DNA of 64,000 nt from the NCBI GenBank assembly GCA_009667805.1, contig CM019065.1, forward strand, positions 150,138,101 through 150,202,100, in the 5' to 3' direction. Within the stretch, counting starts at the first letter, position 1, and each line of letters begins with the position of its first letter. The DNA is from Leptobrachium leishanense. Taxonomy: Eukaryota; Chordata; Amphibia; Anura; Megophryidae. Under the pieces are notes generated by a model that was given only the letters and a program-made list of their open reading frames with translations, did no database searches and was not told the origin of the DNA. Made by a program: the position numbers and the translations under genes. Of this stretch, positions 35,201 to 50,200 are shown piece by piece.

Positions 35201-38200
35201 GGGGGTCAAAGTTCGACTATAGTGGGGGGGGGGGTCCATTTTTTCATCCTATTTCATAAAAAAAAAAAAATATAGGGCCATATTACATACTTGGTGCCAA
35301 CTTAACAAGAGCTGTTGTAAACTGAAAACCTCCATAGGCTATAATGGCTCTGGCAGCAGTGGATATTTTCGGACAGACAATGGTAAAACAGTCTGGTCAC
35401 TATTGGGGTTAGTTAACTTTCATGGGTCTTATTTCACACACCTGCAGACTTTTTTTCCTGTACTTGTATAGGTGATCAGTTTTTGCAGATCACCTTGGGG
35501 AAATGCAGACTGAATCCTGCAATCACTGAACAGCAAATCAGATCACCTGTGCTTCACATATCTAGAAAACCTGGCCTGTTCGGGGTCCTTGAGGACCGCG
35601 GTTGGGAACCACTACACTAGACAGATGGGCACTTACTTGAAAGGATCAAACAGCCAATGCCGTGACAGTGACCCCATTGAATAGCCTTCGACCCAGTCAG
35701 CATCTAGCTTCTTAATACCAGCAATGAAGTAAACAATGAAGATCTGATAACGATAAGCAGATGTGTCAGACATATAGACGGTCCATTGCAGGGTTTTAAG
35801 GGGTGTATGCAAAGTGACACAGGGTATTCATGATTTGATTTTACCTGGATCCTGAGCAATGTGTAATTCCAAAGAGGAACATGAGCATTTCGCTTGCGGG
35901 AGCTGAGCAAGCCATCAATTGACCTGTCAGGAGAGAACAATAAGGATAAAATTATTAAATAACATAAGGTTCTATTCACTAAACCTGCCACCGAATTGCA
36001 CGAAACGGTGAATTTCACCATTCTTTGCAATTTTCGGGGCAGTTAGTCTATTCATTAAGCTGCCGATCCGCCAAATACAGGTGAATTGACGGCGAAATAC
36101 GGTGCCGTTCAGCGGTAGCGAAATGGTCCATAGAGAAGTAATGGTTTGTCTATTCACAGAACGCCAAACTGCACCAAAGTGTTGGCAAAACATCTTGATT
36201 TTCAGGGTTTCCGTTAGACAGGTTAACAGGAGAATCCCATTTATTTATTTATAAAGGATTTTACCAGGAAGGATACATTGAGATTTCTCTCGTTTTCAAG
36301 TATGTCCCGGATTCAAGAACATTGTATTTCTGTAACTGTAAAACTTCAAAGTAATATAATGCAAGATATTAAAAAAAAAAACACAAATATACAGATTAAC
36401 AGAAAATAAATATGTAGGAAATAGTCATTATGTTACATGTTTACAGGTGCATTCTGTATTAAGGTATGTTAGTAAGGAGCTCTTGAGTGACTTAAGACTG
36501 GGGGAAGATTTGATGGTGTCTGGGAGGTTATTCCATAATTGTGGTGCTCTGTAGGAAAAGGAGGACCGAGCCACTGTCTTTTTGTATTGTGGTATTGCAA
36601 GTGAGGTGCTGGTCCTGGATCGGAGGTTATAGGATGAGGGAACTGCTGGAGGAAGCAGTCTATTCAGGTAGGGTGGCAGCTTCCCAGAAAGGCTCTTAAA
36701 CACCAGGCTGGAAAGGTGAAGGGTGCGTTTAGACTCCAGCGATGGCCAGTTTAGCTCTTTTAACATGTCACAATGGTGGGTCATGTAGTTACATTGTAGC
36801 GCAAAGCGGCAGAATGAGTTATACAAAGTAGTAAGTTTCTGAAGGTGCGTTTGCGGGGCGGCTGCATACACTACATCTCCGTATTCAATAGCCGGCATAA
36901 GCATTTGTTGTACAATCTGCTTTCTTACCGCGGGGCTCAAGCAGGATTTGTTTCTGTACGGGGCACCTAGTTTGGGGTAAAGTTCAGATGAGAGTTTTTC
37001 GATGTGGGGGCCAAAGGATAGATTTGGGTCTAACCACATACCTAGCTATTTGAGAGAAGTGACTGTGGTCAGCGTGCCATTTGATTTTGTCCTGACGCAT
37101 AGATGGGATTTTGCAATTTATGTAGTTTAGGTGCTGTTCCAAAGATCATCGTAATAGTTTTGTCAGTATTTAAAAAAAGTTTGTTGTGTTTGATCCAAGG
37201 ATTCAATGTAAAAACGTTATCCCTTTCTCAACTTTTTCGTAAATGACCATTTATTTTTTTCATTTTCAGCAAAAAGCCTTATTTTTTAGAACACCTTTAT
37301 GTATTTAGACAAAAAATTTTGTTCAATTAAGAAAAAGAAAAAAAAAAGCAGGGGTTATTTTTCTTTAATTAGATTTTTTAATAGTTTTTAAAAAGGACCT
37401 TTATTATTATTTAAATAAAGTTCAGGTTGCTACCACCCACCTTTGAGCTGCCACTGGAAAGTCCTAACTCCAAGGACATAGCACAATAGCAAGAAAAAAA
37501 TTATTATTTAGATACAATTTAATACATTTTTATTGGTTTAAACACCTATTAGGAGAATAGGAGAGTTCTGTTTTTGCAGTTCGGTGGAATTCGTCATGGC
37601 CACTTTGGCAAAGTTGTCCAACTTTTTTGTTGGGCTTCGGCGACTCAATCTTTGGCGCACTACAGTGACCATTCACTTAATAGTGAATTCACTGAAATTT
37701 TAGCGCAATAAAAATCGCCAAAGTGAAAAGCACCGAAATTTCGGTGCTTTGTAAATAGACACTATAGATTTTCATGACGTCACATTAAAAAGTTTCAATC
37801 AACAGCTGACCCCTCCAGCATGTAATCCTTTGACCCTTTGAGTGCCATGACAGTTTTTGCTTTTCCTGCTGGAGGCCAGGACAATTTTGAGTATTGTTTG
37901 CCATCATGAACTTTTTTGGTCCAGAAATCTTTTTCAATATTTTGGGAGGTTATTTTTGCATTTCTCACTACACTTACACATAGAATTTATGAAGTGAAAC
38001 GTGTTCACTGGACAGGTACAACAAATACATGCAGGGGGGCAGTGCGTGAGAAGTGCTGCCTATAGCAGTGTTTCCCAAACCTGTCTACAGGACTCCCAAC
38101 CAGGCCAGATTTTGCAGATCCCCTTGGGGAAATGCAGACTGAATCCTGCAATCACTGAGCAGCAAATCATATCACCTGTGCTGTGCTTCAGATATCTGGC

Positions 38201-41200
38201 AAACCTGGTGTGTCAGCGGGTCCTGAGGACAGGTTTGGGAAACACTGGCCTATAGTATACACTGCTCAAAAAAAAATAATTATCCCAAATGAGTCACCTT
38301 TATTGGGTAATGTATTTCCCTTCAGCAATGTTCCCCGCCTCCCCCCCCCCTCGTAGTAGCTTGTGTCCAGATAAACCAGGCTGATATGGTAACAAGTTAA
38401 ATGGTGCAATGTGTGAGTGGTAGTGTAAAATGGGTCAATTTCATAAATACGTATGTACTTGTATGTTTCTGTGCATATTCACTCGGTCCTCAGTATTTCA
38501 TTTTATTCAATATGATCTGGGTTACTGGGAGGTATCAAGCGGGTGGACCAATTTAGGAATTATACTGTTATGTTATTTCTTTGCCTAGATCAGCGTTTCC
38601 CAAACCTGTCCTCAGGACCCGCTGACAGGCCAGGTATCTGAAGCACAGGTGATATGATTTGCTGCTCCGTGAGTGCAGGATTCAGTCTGTGCTTCTCCCA
38701 AGGAAATCCTTAAAATCTGGCCTGGTTGAGGGTCCCGAGGACAGGTTTGGGAAACACTGTCACTCAGAGAGATGGAACACAAGCAATAATGCCATTACAA
38801 TATAAATATTGCTGTGTTTGGGATTATAGATCTCTAGTGTGGATGACGCAGACTCCCTGACACTTTGCCGAGCATTTCAAGAAGCAAAATACATTTTGTT
38901 TTAAATTTATAAAACAGTCTTTATATTTTGTGAATCATTTCTTCCCATGCAAAGGGAATATTTAAACCCTTTTATATAAGGGATTGATAAATCCACAGAC
39001 CTGCTAGCCATTGGCTCCTAATTGTCTAGATCTTATTAGTTCCTAAAAAGTGTTGTGGCTCCTACATTATCCAACCGTTTCTAAACTTGATGTAAGATCT
39101 CGCAAGCCTTGATTTTACTCAAAATTGACAACCTAGTCCTATAACCATAAACGCTTTTGGTCTGACATGACAGCAAATTGATTTGATATATATATCAAAT
39201 CAAAGGTTTTATAGAAACCTACCCTGAGAGACGTCCATACAGTTTTCTCTGAAAAGGCATGGAGAGATGTTTTGGGTACCCCCCTTACCGCTCTCTTCAC
39301 TTCTCCCCTGCCCTACTAAGGTTCCCTCCAACCCTTTTATCAATCTCATATTATTCCATTTTATGGGAATGGAAAAATGACAGGTTTATAAAAAGTTACC
39401 TCTGAACTGGAAACTATATTCAGCTCCTGCGTGGCTCATAAAGTGATAATAAAGACTGATTTTATTAGACTTCTCTTTTACAAGATTCAATGCACGACAG
39501 GTGTTTAGGTGTTTTACAGTTTAAACAAGACATCAGATATCACGTGTTTGAAATTGCATCTTACCAGTAGCGGTTGGCATTGATCAGTGTGAGCTGGAAC
39601 CCGATCAGGCCATATAGATAGGAATGATTGTTCCAGGTAGTTTTGTCCAAGAAAAACACATACCAATATGGCACGAGGAAGAGGAGGCAGCTGAAGCGGT
39701 AAAAAAGCCCAAGGGCAATGCCCAGGGCACCTAATAGGAAATAAATACGTCACGTAAAATGATTTGGATGGAAAATTATGCCAAGCGGTGTTGTGACCTG
39801 AACGGATAGACAACGTATATCTTCAGAGATACCATTAAACTAAATGAAAAATTCTTTCGAACACCGTATCGGAGAGAAAATTATTCAATGTGGTTAAAAC
39901 AGAAAAGACATCATGAAAAGAAAGTGTGTGGGAGAAAAGTCAAGATAATGAGAGAGAGCCTGGTGTCTCCTACCCAGCAGCATAAGGACATATGTCAGGT
40001 ACATCCAATCCAGGGGCAGCGGGCGCAGGAAGTTAAATAGTGGGAAGCGGCACACATCCAAGCCGTCCAAATACTTATGGTCCAGGTAACTGAGGCCTCG
40101 TTCCTGGAAAATGTCCAGAACCATCAAAAGACCTGTAAAAAGCAACAAGGAGACACTGTGACTCTGTGTCCCAGAGCAAAGAAGCCGACTGTAACAAATA
40201 TACTTGTAAAAAAAAAAAGAGCAAGGGGAGAATGAATAGACATAATATGTCATCACATAGTAGGTAGGTACTTGCTGTATTTCTAAACACTGAATGTGCC
40301 ATACTGTAAAATAATGCTGAGTATTACATTTTAAATATATTTTAAAAAATGCTTTATGGTTTTAGAAAACAAAATATTTTGACTTGGAAATTGTGGGCAA
40401 AAAGTTAGATTATAAAAATAAAAACAACACAAAACAAAACAGACAGTAATCAAAAATGCAAAAGGTTTTTAATTTAATACTCTGGTTTTGTCCAGCGTGA
40501 GTAAATGGGATTCCAGGTCCAAGTGAGAATTTTTGGGTACAGTTTAAGTATGAAGTGTTGCTGGATACTAGCAGTATACCGCTGCCGCCCAGACGTACAG
40601 CGAAAATAGTGTGAAAATTATTTTTCTGCATTTTGCAGCCGGATCATTGACATGTACCTCCTAGATATATGTCGAATCCCTGTACACAGAACAACTAATC
40701 TACACTGCCAGTCCTTGAAGTGGCCGGTAATTCTACCTATTTCTGCAAATAAAGAAAACCAGAGGTATACGTGGACAAGGACATCAGGGTTAATACCAGA
40801 CATGATTAAAAAGTGTGTATACGAGTATACACTATACAGTGTGGGCGCTTGTTAATTTAAGTTAATTAAAGTGCTATGTGAATAAATAATTAATTGCAGC
40901 CTAAGTATGGTAAAAAGCACATAAAAAACAACCAAAATACGTGCCAAGATTAAGACAAAAGGATAAACAAGACCATACGGCGCATAAAACAGTGAACAGT
41001 TGGTTAAATGAACAACTGGTTAGTAGAAGTAAAATGTGAAAGGTGTCCTTTAAGGTATAAAAAGTGTCCTTTAAAATGCAAGAAATGTCCTTTAAAATAC
41101 CAAACAGATGAGGTAAAAGAGTACAAAAAAATCTTTTTAAAAAAATTATTAAGTCAATTTGTGCAAAAAAAGTGCAATGGTTTAATACTCAAAGAGTGTT

Positions 41201-44200
41201 GTTGATTGAAGTCAAATGCAACAATCTTCTCTGTGGTGTAGATATCAAATCTTCTCTTTAAAGGTGTCCCTCAGAGAGAAATAAAGGCAATAATAGTGCA
41301 GATGGTCATACTGGGATGAAGTAATTTAATAAAATGAATATATCACTCACATTTATTAGAGCCTAAGAGAAATCCAGGCTCAAGGAAAATAGCTTGCGGC
41401 CAAATATAGGGTGGCACGTCCCTCCTTTCATCTATGGTGGTTACTAGATAAAGCAGAGAAGATCGGGAGACGGCACTCCATAGCGTAACTCTGTGCAATA
41501 CAGGTGGAGGATTAAATTACAATTAGTCACACTCACCAGTTATAGAGCCTCTCAATTCCAAGCTCAAGGAGTATCGCCTTGGGTCCTCTTAAGGTGGGGG
41601 CCCAAACCTCTTTGGTGTAGCAGCAGTTGATCCAGATGTCAGGTAGATAGCTGAAGATGATGTGGATGATGATTGCAGAGCAGGAACCAGAGATGGGGGG
41701 TCAGGATCAGGAATCAGAGTAGCAGTGATAGCAGAGGTCTTCACTCTTGGTGAGCCTGAGCTGTATGGTTCATACAGCTCAGGCTCACCAAGAGTGAAGA
41801 CCTCTGCTATCACTGCTACTCTGATTCCTGATCCTGACCCCCCATCTCTGGTTCCTGCTCTGCAATCATCATCCACATCATCTTCAGCTATCTACCTGAC
41901 ATCTGGATCAACTGCTGCTACACCAAAGAGGTTTGGGCCCCCACCTTAAGAGGACCCAAGGCGATACTCCTTGAGCTTGGAATTGAGAGGCTCTATAACT
42001 GGTGAGTGTGACTAATTGTAATTTAATCCTCCACCTGTATTGCACAGAGTTACGCTATGGGAGTGCCGTCTCCCGATCTTCTCTGCTTTATCTAGTAACC
42101 ACCATAGATGAAAGGAGGGACGTGCCACCCTATATTTGGCCGCAAGCTATTTTCCTTGAGCCTGGATTTCTCTTAGGCTCTAATAAATGTGAGTGATATA
42201 TTCATTTTATTAAATTACTTCATCCCAGTATGACCATCTGCACTATTATTGCCTTTATTTCTCTCTGAGGGACACCTTTAAAGAGAAGATTTGATATCTA
42301 CACCACAGAGAAGATTGTTGCATTTGACTTCAATCAACAACACTCTTTGAGTATTAAACCATTGCACTTTTTTTGCACAAATTGACTTAATAATTTTTTT
42401 AAAAAGATTTTTTTGTACTCTTTTACCTCATCTGTTTGGTATTTTAAAGGACATTTCTTGCATTTTAAAGGACACTTTTTATACCTTAAAGGACACCTTT
42501 CACATTTTACTTCTACTAACCAGTTGTTCATTTAACCAACTGTTCACTGTTTTATGCGCCGTATGGTCTTGTTAATACCAGACATACTCGTGAACCAGAT
42601 ACCAGGGGTTAATACCAGTAGGGTCCTCACAGTAATGCCTGGGGTCGTTATGCCAGAAGGGATCGGCAGCCAAGTGCTAGGGGTTGTTATGCCAGAAGGG
42701 AAGTCAGGCAGGTGCCAAAGGGCTAACAGCCAGGAGGAATCGTAAGCCAAGCCAGAAGTCATACACAGTGTGTTCTACAATATAACCCAAGAGGAGAGAA
42801 AACCACGTCAGGGCAAGGAACATGTCTCAAGCATTGGATTTTAAAACTGGCGTGTGCCGTGTCATCACTCTGCACCCTGTGCGACCTCGACTCGTGACCG
42901 CAGTAGTCCAATACTGCACTCGGCGGCCGGCCAGCGAGCAAGGCGCTGCCGGCCACCGGGCTACCAGGATGGAGCGGGACGTGACAAATCATATACTGTA
43001 TACTGCTATCTAGGGCTGTGCAATTAATCGCAATCGTAAAAAAATAAAAATAAAAAAAATCACGAGTTAAGCACATGTGATTTCTAAACCGCATAAGGCT
43101 GCGATTTTATCTATTCATTTTAGGGCTCTGGAAATTAACGTGTTCGGCTCCCTGTAAGCTTCCGGCGGCATTGGAGCTTTGGGCGCTCGCAGGGGGAACC
43201 ACATGTACAACCGCGTTCTCGCGGCTCGTCACGTGGTTCCCCCAGGCGAGCGCCCAAGCTCCATGCCGCCGGAAGCTCACAGGGAGCCGAACACGCGGCG
43301 CAAAGCGGTGAGCTGGGGCAGTATCTATGTGCTGAATACATTTAGAATGTATGTAGCAGGTTTGAAAAGCAAAAACAATTGCCTAAATCGCAAATAAAAT
43401 CGCTATATTAAAAAAAAAATTATTATTTTGTTCATATTGCACAGCCCTTCTGCTATCCATGCATAGTTTTCTTCTTACACCAAATTAGGGGGTTGTTTAT
43501 TTATAAAATGAACCCACCTTTATCTCTATATACTTTGCATCTGATAAGAAAGCCACGGCATTCAGAAATTGTAAATGGAATTCCAGCAATAGTTCTATTG
43601 TACTGTAATTACTGCTTGTGCTTCACTTCTCTCTGATCAAGGGACGTTCCGACACTGTATAATAATGCTAGTTACCTCTCCAATAACACAGAATATGCCA
43701 CACTACATAATCATGCCAGGCATTAGAAGATAAAAATACATCAATTAAGATAAATGTGCCACACTGTATATGAGCACTGAGTATCCACACAATGGTGGGG
43801 GGTGCTGTAGTGTGTTAGAATGCCAACAATTGTATGAATGAGATGGACTGTGAAAGAAGAAATCTGGGACCTAGACTGATGTATGATCAGCATCTTGTAG
43901 GGTAACTACACCAAAACAATGAATTAGTTACAATGTATAACAGTGGGTTCCTACATATACCTAGGCATGAATGATATACAAAATCGATGAGAATGAGATT
44001 CTTTAAAGGATAACACAAATCTAATGGAGCTGCCTGATGTCTCAGATGATGGATGACAGAATGACCCCTCTGCCTTTTTTATCAAAGCGGTTTAGCTTCT
44101 GTGTTTGTAAAATGTCAGCTCCCCCACACCATGTAAATAAATCAAAGGTTAGACCAGCATTGGACAGACGGACCCCCCCCTCTACGTATGCTCAGTCACC

Positions 44201-47200
44201 AAGCCCTTAAAAGCCTGATTATTACAGTTGTCTGAGCATTTAGAGTGAAATATAAGAAAGGTCTTATACTTTACAGAGAAATTAAAGAAATATTCAGTCA
44301 GGTCCAGAAATATTGGGACATCGACACAATTCTAACATCTTTGGCTCTATACACCACCACAATGGAGTTGGAATGAAACAAACACAATGTGCTTTAACTG
44401 CAGACTGTCAGCTTTAATTTGAGGGTATGTACATCCAACTCAGGTGAACGGTGTAGGACTTACAGCAGTTTGCAGATGTGCCTCCCACTTGTTAAGGGAC
44501 CAAAGGTAATGGGACAGAATAATAATCATAAATCAAACTTTTCCTTCTTAATACTTGGTTGCAAATCCTTTGCAGTCAATCACAGCCTGAAGTCTGGAAC
44601 GCATAGACATCACCAGACACTGGGTTTCATCCCTGGTGATGCTCTGCCAGGCCTCTACTGCAACGGTCTTCAGTTCCTGCTTGTTCTTGGGGCATTTTCC
44701 CTTCAGTTTTGTCTTCAGCAAGTGAAATGCATGCTCAAATGGGATTCAGGTCAGGTGATTGACTTGGCCATTGCATGGCATTCCACTTCTGTCACTTCAA
44801 AAACTCTTTGGTTGCTTTTGCAGTATGCTTTGGGTCATTGTCCATCTGCACTTGAAGCGCCGTCCAATGAGTTCAGCAGCATTTGGCTGAATGTGAGCAG
44901 ATAATATTGCCCAAAACACTTCAGAATTCATCCTGCTGCTTTTGTCAGCAGTCACATCATCAATAAATACAAGAGAACCAGTTCCATTGGCAGCCATACA
45001 TGCCCACGCCATGACAATACCACCACCATGCTTCACTGATGAGGTGGTATGCTTAGGATCATGAGCAGTTCCTTTCCTTCTCCATAATCTTCAGTTCCCA
45101 TCACTCTGGTACAAGTTGATCTTGGTCTCATCTGTCCATAGGATCTTGATCCAGAACTGTGAAGGCTTTGTTAGGTGTTGTTTGGCAAACTCTAATCTGG
45201 CCTTCCTGTTTTTGAGGCTCACCAATGGTTTACATCTTGTGGTGAACCCTCTGTATTTACTCGTGACGTTTTCTCTTGATTGTTGACTTTGACACACATA
45301 CACCTACCTCCTGGAGAGTGTTCTTGATCTGGCCAACTGTTGTGAAGGGTGTTTTCTTCACCAGGGAAAGAATTCTTCGGTCATCCACCACAGTTGTTTT
45401 CCGTGGTCTCCCGGGTCTTTTGGTGTTGCTGAGCTCACCGGTGCATTCCTTCTTTTTGAGAATGTTCCAAACAGTTGTTTTGGCCACGCCAAATGTTCTT
45501 GCTATCTCTCTGATGGGTTTGTTTTGTTTCTTCAGCCCAATGATGGCTGGCTTGCTTCACGGATAGTGACAGCTCTTTGGATCTCATCTTGAGAATTGAC
45601 AGCAACAGATTCCAAATGCAAATAGCACACTTGAAATGAACTCTGGGCCTTTTATCTGCACATTTTAATTGGGATAATGAGGGAATATCACACACCTGGC
45701 CATGGAACAGCTGAGAAGCCAATTGTCCCATTACCTTTGGTCCCTTAACAAGTGGGAGGCACATCTGCAAACTGCTGTAAGTCCTACACGGTTCACCTGA
45801 GTTAGATGTACATACCTTCAAATTAAAGCTGACAGTCTGCAGTTAAAGCACATTGTGTTTGTTTCATTCCAACTCCATTGTGGTGGTGTATAGAGCCAAA
45901 GATGTTAGAATTGTGTTGATGTCCCAATATTTATGGACCTGACTGTACATCAGATATATACAGTAAATGCTCTTTTTCCCCCCTCAATGTTATGGAGGTA
46001 TAAAGTGTAATATGGTGATTTTTGTAGTTTAGGGTGAGTGCACAAGGAATATGGCATGGCAGCAATGCAGAGGATGGTTGGTAGATCAGTGTAATATCTG
46101 AGTAGTCAGAGTACCCCGAGTACCTTCATCCTCTACCCCTTCCGGGGAGGGGGTGGGGGGATCTTTGGACAGATTCAGCCCTCGGAGAGCAGAAGCTAGT
46201 GTCCCCCGGAACATGAGTAATGTACGCAGATCCCAGGTCCTGGGCTAGCAGTGATGGTTATTGATGTGCTCAGCATGAGAGCATTGGATTGACGGCTTCC
46301 TCATAATCACATGATATGCTGCCTTTTTCCTGCAAGCTATAGCATATCAAGTCCAGACCAGTGTAGAGGCATCCCTTTGCTGGATTTACAGTAAACATCA
46401 CTGCTCTATAACCGTGGAGACACAGGTTCAAATCCTGGCAAGAGATTCTCCAGTAAGTGTCCTTGGGCAAGACACCCAACGGTACATACTCACCACCCAG
46501 GACATACTTGGAAATCTCAATGTATCCTTCCTGGTAAAATACTTCCTCCAAAAATTTTTTTTTAAAAAAATATCAAACTAAAAGGGTAAAACAGTAGGAG
46601 GGGTAGTTGACCCATCAGTTTCCAGTGAACTGGTTACGTTTACACCCGACTCAGAAAATGAAAATGCCAGAATGTTATATATTCATCCATTTTAGTCAAA
46701 TGACTGCCTTTTCCCAAAATCTTAAATATAAAATTAGAAACAGATATTTTGGATTTGATTCTCAATAAATGAGAATTATTGTATTTATATTAGTGTCAAA
46801 ACATCATGCCTTTCTTTTATTAATTAAGCACCAACACAATCCACAGCGCTGTACAAAAGATGCAATGGGTAGAGACAGGACAATTCTACAATACATACAG
46901 GAGGCCGGTCAGTATTCCTGCCAGCAGATACAGAAGGATATGAGGGCCCTATTCCCATGGGAATTTACAATCTCGATGGGTTGAGGATATTAGAAACAGG
47001 AGAGGGGCTGCAGTGATGAGTTAATGCAGGGAGAGGTGAGGACCATTTCTTGGTCTGTCGGATGTCTTGTTACAGAGTCAGGTAGTTGGCTTCCTGAAAC
47101 AGAAGGGTCTTTAGGGAGCGTTTAAATGAAGCCAGATTTGGGAACAGTCTGATATTGCGAGGAAGCGCATTCCATAGGGTCGGCTCTCCACGAGAAAAGA

Positions 47201-50200
47201 CCTGCAATCTGGCATGTGAAGAGGTAATGATGGAGGATGCCAGGTGCAGGTCATTGTTGGATCTTAGGGGACGGGTTGGGGTGTATTTGGTGATTAGTGA
47301 GGACAGGTAGTGAGGGGCGTTAGTGAGGGTTTTGTAGGTCAGGGTGAGTAGTTTGAACTTGATTCTGCTGTGGATGGGGAGCCAGTGTAGGGATTCACAG
47401 AGAGGAGCAGCAAAGACAGAGTGACGAGTGAGATGGATAAGCCGGGATGATGTGTTTAGGATGGACTGCAGGGGCGAGAGGCGAGAGATAGGAAGGCCAG
47501 TCAGGAGGTTGTTGCAGTAGTCCAGGCGGGAGATAACAAGCTAGTGGATAATTTCCTTGATGGTGTTAGCAGGCAGAGATGGACGAATATTGCGGAGGTG
47601 ATTGCAGCAAGGTGAGGAGAGTGACTGGATGTAGGGGCTGAAGGAAAGACTGGAATCGAGAGTCACTCCGAGACAGCGAACTTGGGCTGAGGGAAGAATG
47701 GTGATACCATCCACAATTATGGAGAAACCAGAAATCAGAGTAGAGTCAGAGGGGAGAATTAGAAGGAGCACGGTCTTTAAAGAACACATAATTTGTTCCC
47801 GCATTACCCATTAAAAGCGAGAGTTTCCTGCAAAGAGGTCAGAAAGTATGATTAATGTTATGTTCGGACTGGTACACAACCAGTCAGCATGCAGGATGGC
47901 AGTATTTTACCAGACAGTTTAAAAGGAACATTCTAATCATTTTTAACCAAATACATCAATCTCTTCAATTGGTTGCATCAAGCATTCTCCGAATATACAT
48001 GCATTCGGATTTCTAGGATTTATTAAGATTTCTGTTTAAACATGCTGAACTGAGTCACAGAATGACCAAAAAACATTAGAACACTGTTACTCATAACGCA
48101 GCTCGTGCAGCCGACAGTGGCGACTCGCGGGCCGCAGAGCTGACAGCAAACCTCCCAGGAGTCTCCCTGACACCCGTAAACGCTTCTGAAACTCCCAGCT
48201 CAGAAGTAGCTTGACATTGGAGTTTTAGTCTCTGGAGATTGGAACCTATTGAAGTCATTACTGAGTACTGTCTTGTAACAGTTATAATATTTCCGCCGGT
48301 TGCTAGGCACAGCCTGCTGTTAGAGGCGATTGTCAACACCCCAACACGGAGCAGGATGGTGAGTGTGTCTCCCCCAGGGGATATGGAGGATGTAGGAGCT
48401 CTGTGCAATGATTCCCTGCTGCGTGTGCGTTCGTGTTGTCCTGGCTGGAACCACTCTATGAGTCAAACTTACTTTGCCTCCGTGCTGCCTGCGCAGTCTT
48501 TGGCTGCCAATGGCTGCGCAGGCAGCATGGAGACAAAGTAATTTTAAGGCTAGCCGTCCACTGGGTCCGTAGTCCAACAACCATCTTGGCCATCAGACTA
48601 CAGACAGCCTAGGTTGTACAATGGAAGTCTTCCTGGGTCATCTACTGCAAGAGACTATGGATGAACCAGGGTGAACGCCGAAGACCACCTGACTGCAGAA
48701 AGAAAAAAGGAACCTGCTATTCTTGTAATAGGTGTTTAAACCAATAAAATGCATTAAAATGTATCTAAATAATAAAAAAAAACGTTACAGAATAAAGAAG
48801 TCAATTTTTTTAAAAATAATAATATTTGGCAATCAAAACTTTTCTCTAAAATAAATAAGATGGTAAAACGAAAAGAAAAGGTTGAATAAAAAAAGATAAT
48901 ATTTTTTACACTGAAACCTATGGGATTCCTGTGTGGAGCTTTCATCACAACATGTAAAGGTATATATGCAAAGGCTGTAGGCCTGGAGTTGTAGGAGCAG
49001 TTAGATGTCCACTTAACCATCTTTCCACGCAGAGCCCATCAACAACGGCAGCTACGAACACCCCCACCCACCCTCCCCCCCTCTATTTCCAGCCTATAAC
49101 TTACTCTCACAGGTATGCCCTTATTACAGGCACATACGCATCCAACTTTCCCACCACAAATTATATATATCTCGGTAAGGGAAGGCTGAATATGGTTAGA
49201 TATATGGAAAAGGGACAATACACAATATAAAAGAAATGAGAGAAGGACACGTTATGGAATGGGGTTACTGGGAGCAGGATACCAGGTGAGGGATGAAAGA
49301 TCATGGAACCCGCAGCTCTCCTATTGGCTGTCTCTTGCCGCTGCGGCTCCCCGAGATAAAACAGTGAGGATCCCTGCATTAGAAAGTCCCTGTAAGTGTG
49401 AATTTTTTCGGGGGTAAGGAGTCAGAGGCTGGCACTAGAATGAAGGTGGAGTTTTTAGTTATGCCTTAAAGCAGGGGGTCAACAACCTTGGCCCCAAGAT
49501 GTTTTGGAACTACATTTCCTAGGATGATCAACCAATCATGGGAGAGGTTTTTCCAAAACATCTGCAGGGGGCCAAGGTTGCTGACCCCTGATTTAAAGAA
49601 GAAAAAAGGGAGAGGTCAGAATTGGTTAATATTAACAACCCCCCCCCCCCTTTAACCCTTAGAGTATCCCCTTAAGCATTTATGGATCAGAACAATAACT
49701 ACAGTTTGATGTATGAAATGTAAGCTGTATGTGATCCCATTTAGAATAAGAAACAGCTCAGAATCTCATCGTAAAAGGATGTGTTTTGGGTGTTTTCATT
49801 TTATACATATCAGGGAAGAAAAAAAGAATAAAAGATAGCTCTTGCAAATACAGGTAAAAAAATACATATATAATATATAGGGTTATTCACCAACTACCAG
49901 AGTTTACTGTTGCAACAACAATAAACGTTGTGCTTCATCAATGAATCTTCTACTGACTTTCCCTCCCTGGGTTGCCAAAGTTTATAGTCCTACAACAACT
50001 ACAGGGGTTAGTGGATACACCCCATAGTATTCACACAGCTCACTGTTTTGGATCAGGAAAAGGCAGGACTAGAATTATCCCCCCCCCCCCTTCCTTTTTT
50101 GTTAGGCTACAAAAAGAGATTTAAGACACTATTAACACAACAAAACAGGTCCGAGTGACAGATTCCCTTTAATATTTGCCGGACCTGAAGGGGCTATCAC

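Noticed and set aside
41008..42531. Identical 65- and 95-codon frames on opposite strands
   Set aside because: They are mirror copies created by the palindrome P1; low-complexity Lys/Cys and Ser/Pro peptides match no known family.
40804..42570. Palindrome P1 as a pure assembly artefact
   Set aside because: A perfect 15-bp target duplication flanks it and an independent insertion with the same geometry exists at 58475; still, long-read confirmation is needed.
44419..44904. 161-codon plus-strand frame
   Set aside because: Antisense of the Tc1-like transposase pseudogene and its inverted repeat.
46425..46435. tRNA gene
   Set aside because: Only the B box is clear, no cloverleaf forms, and the repeat tail identifies a SINE.
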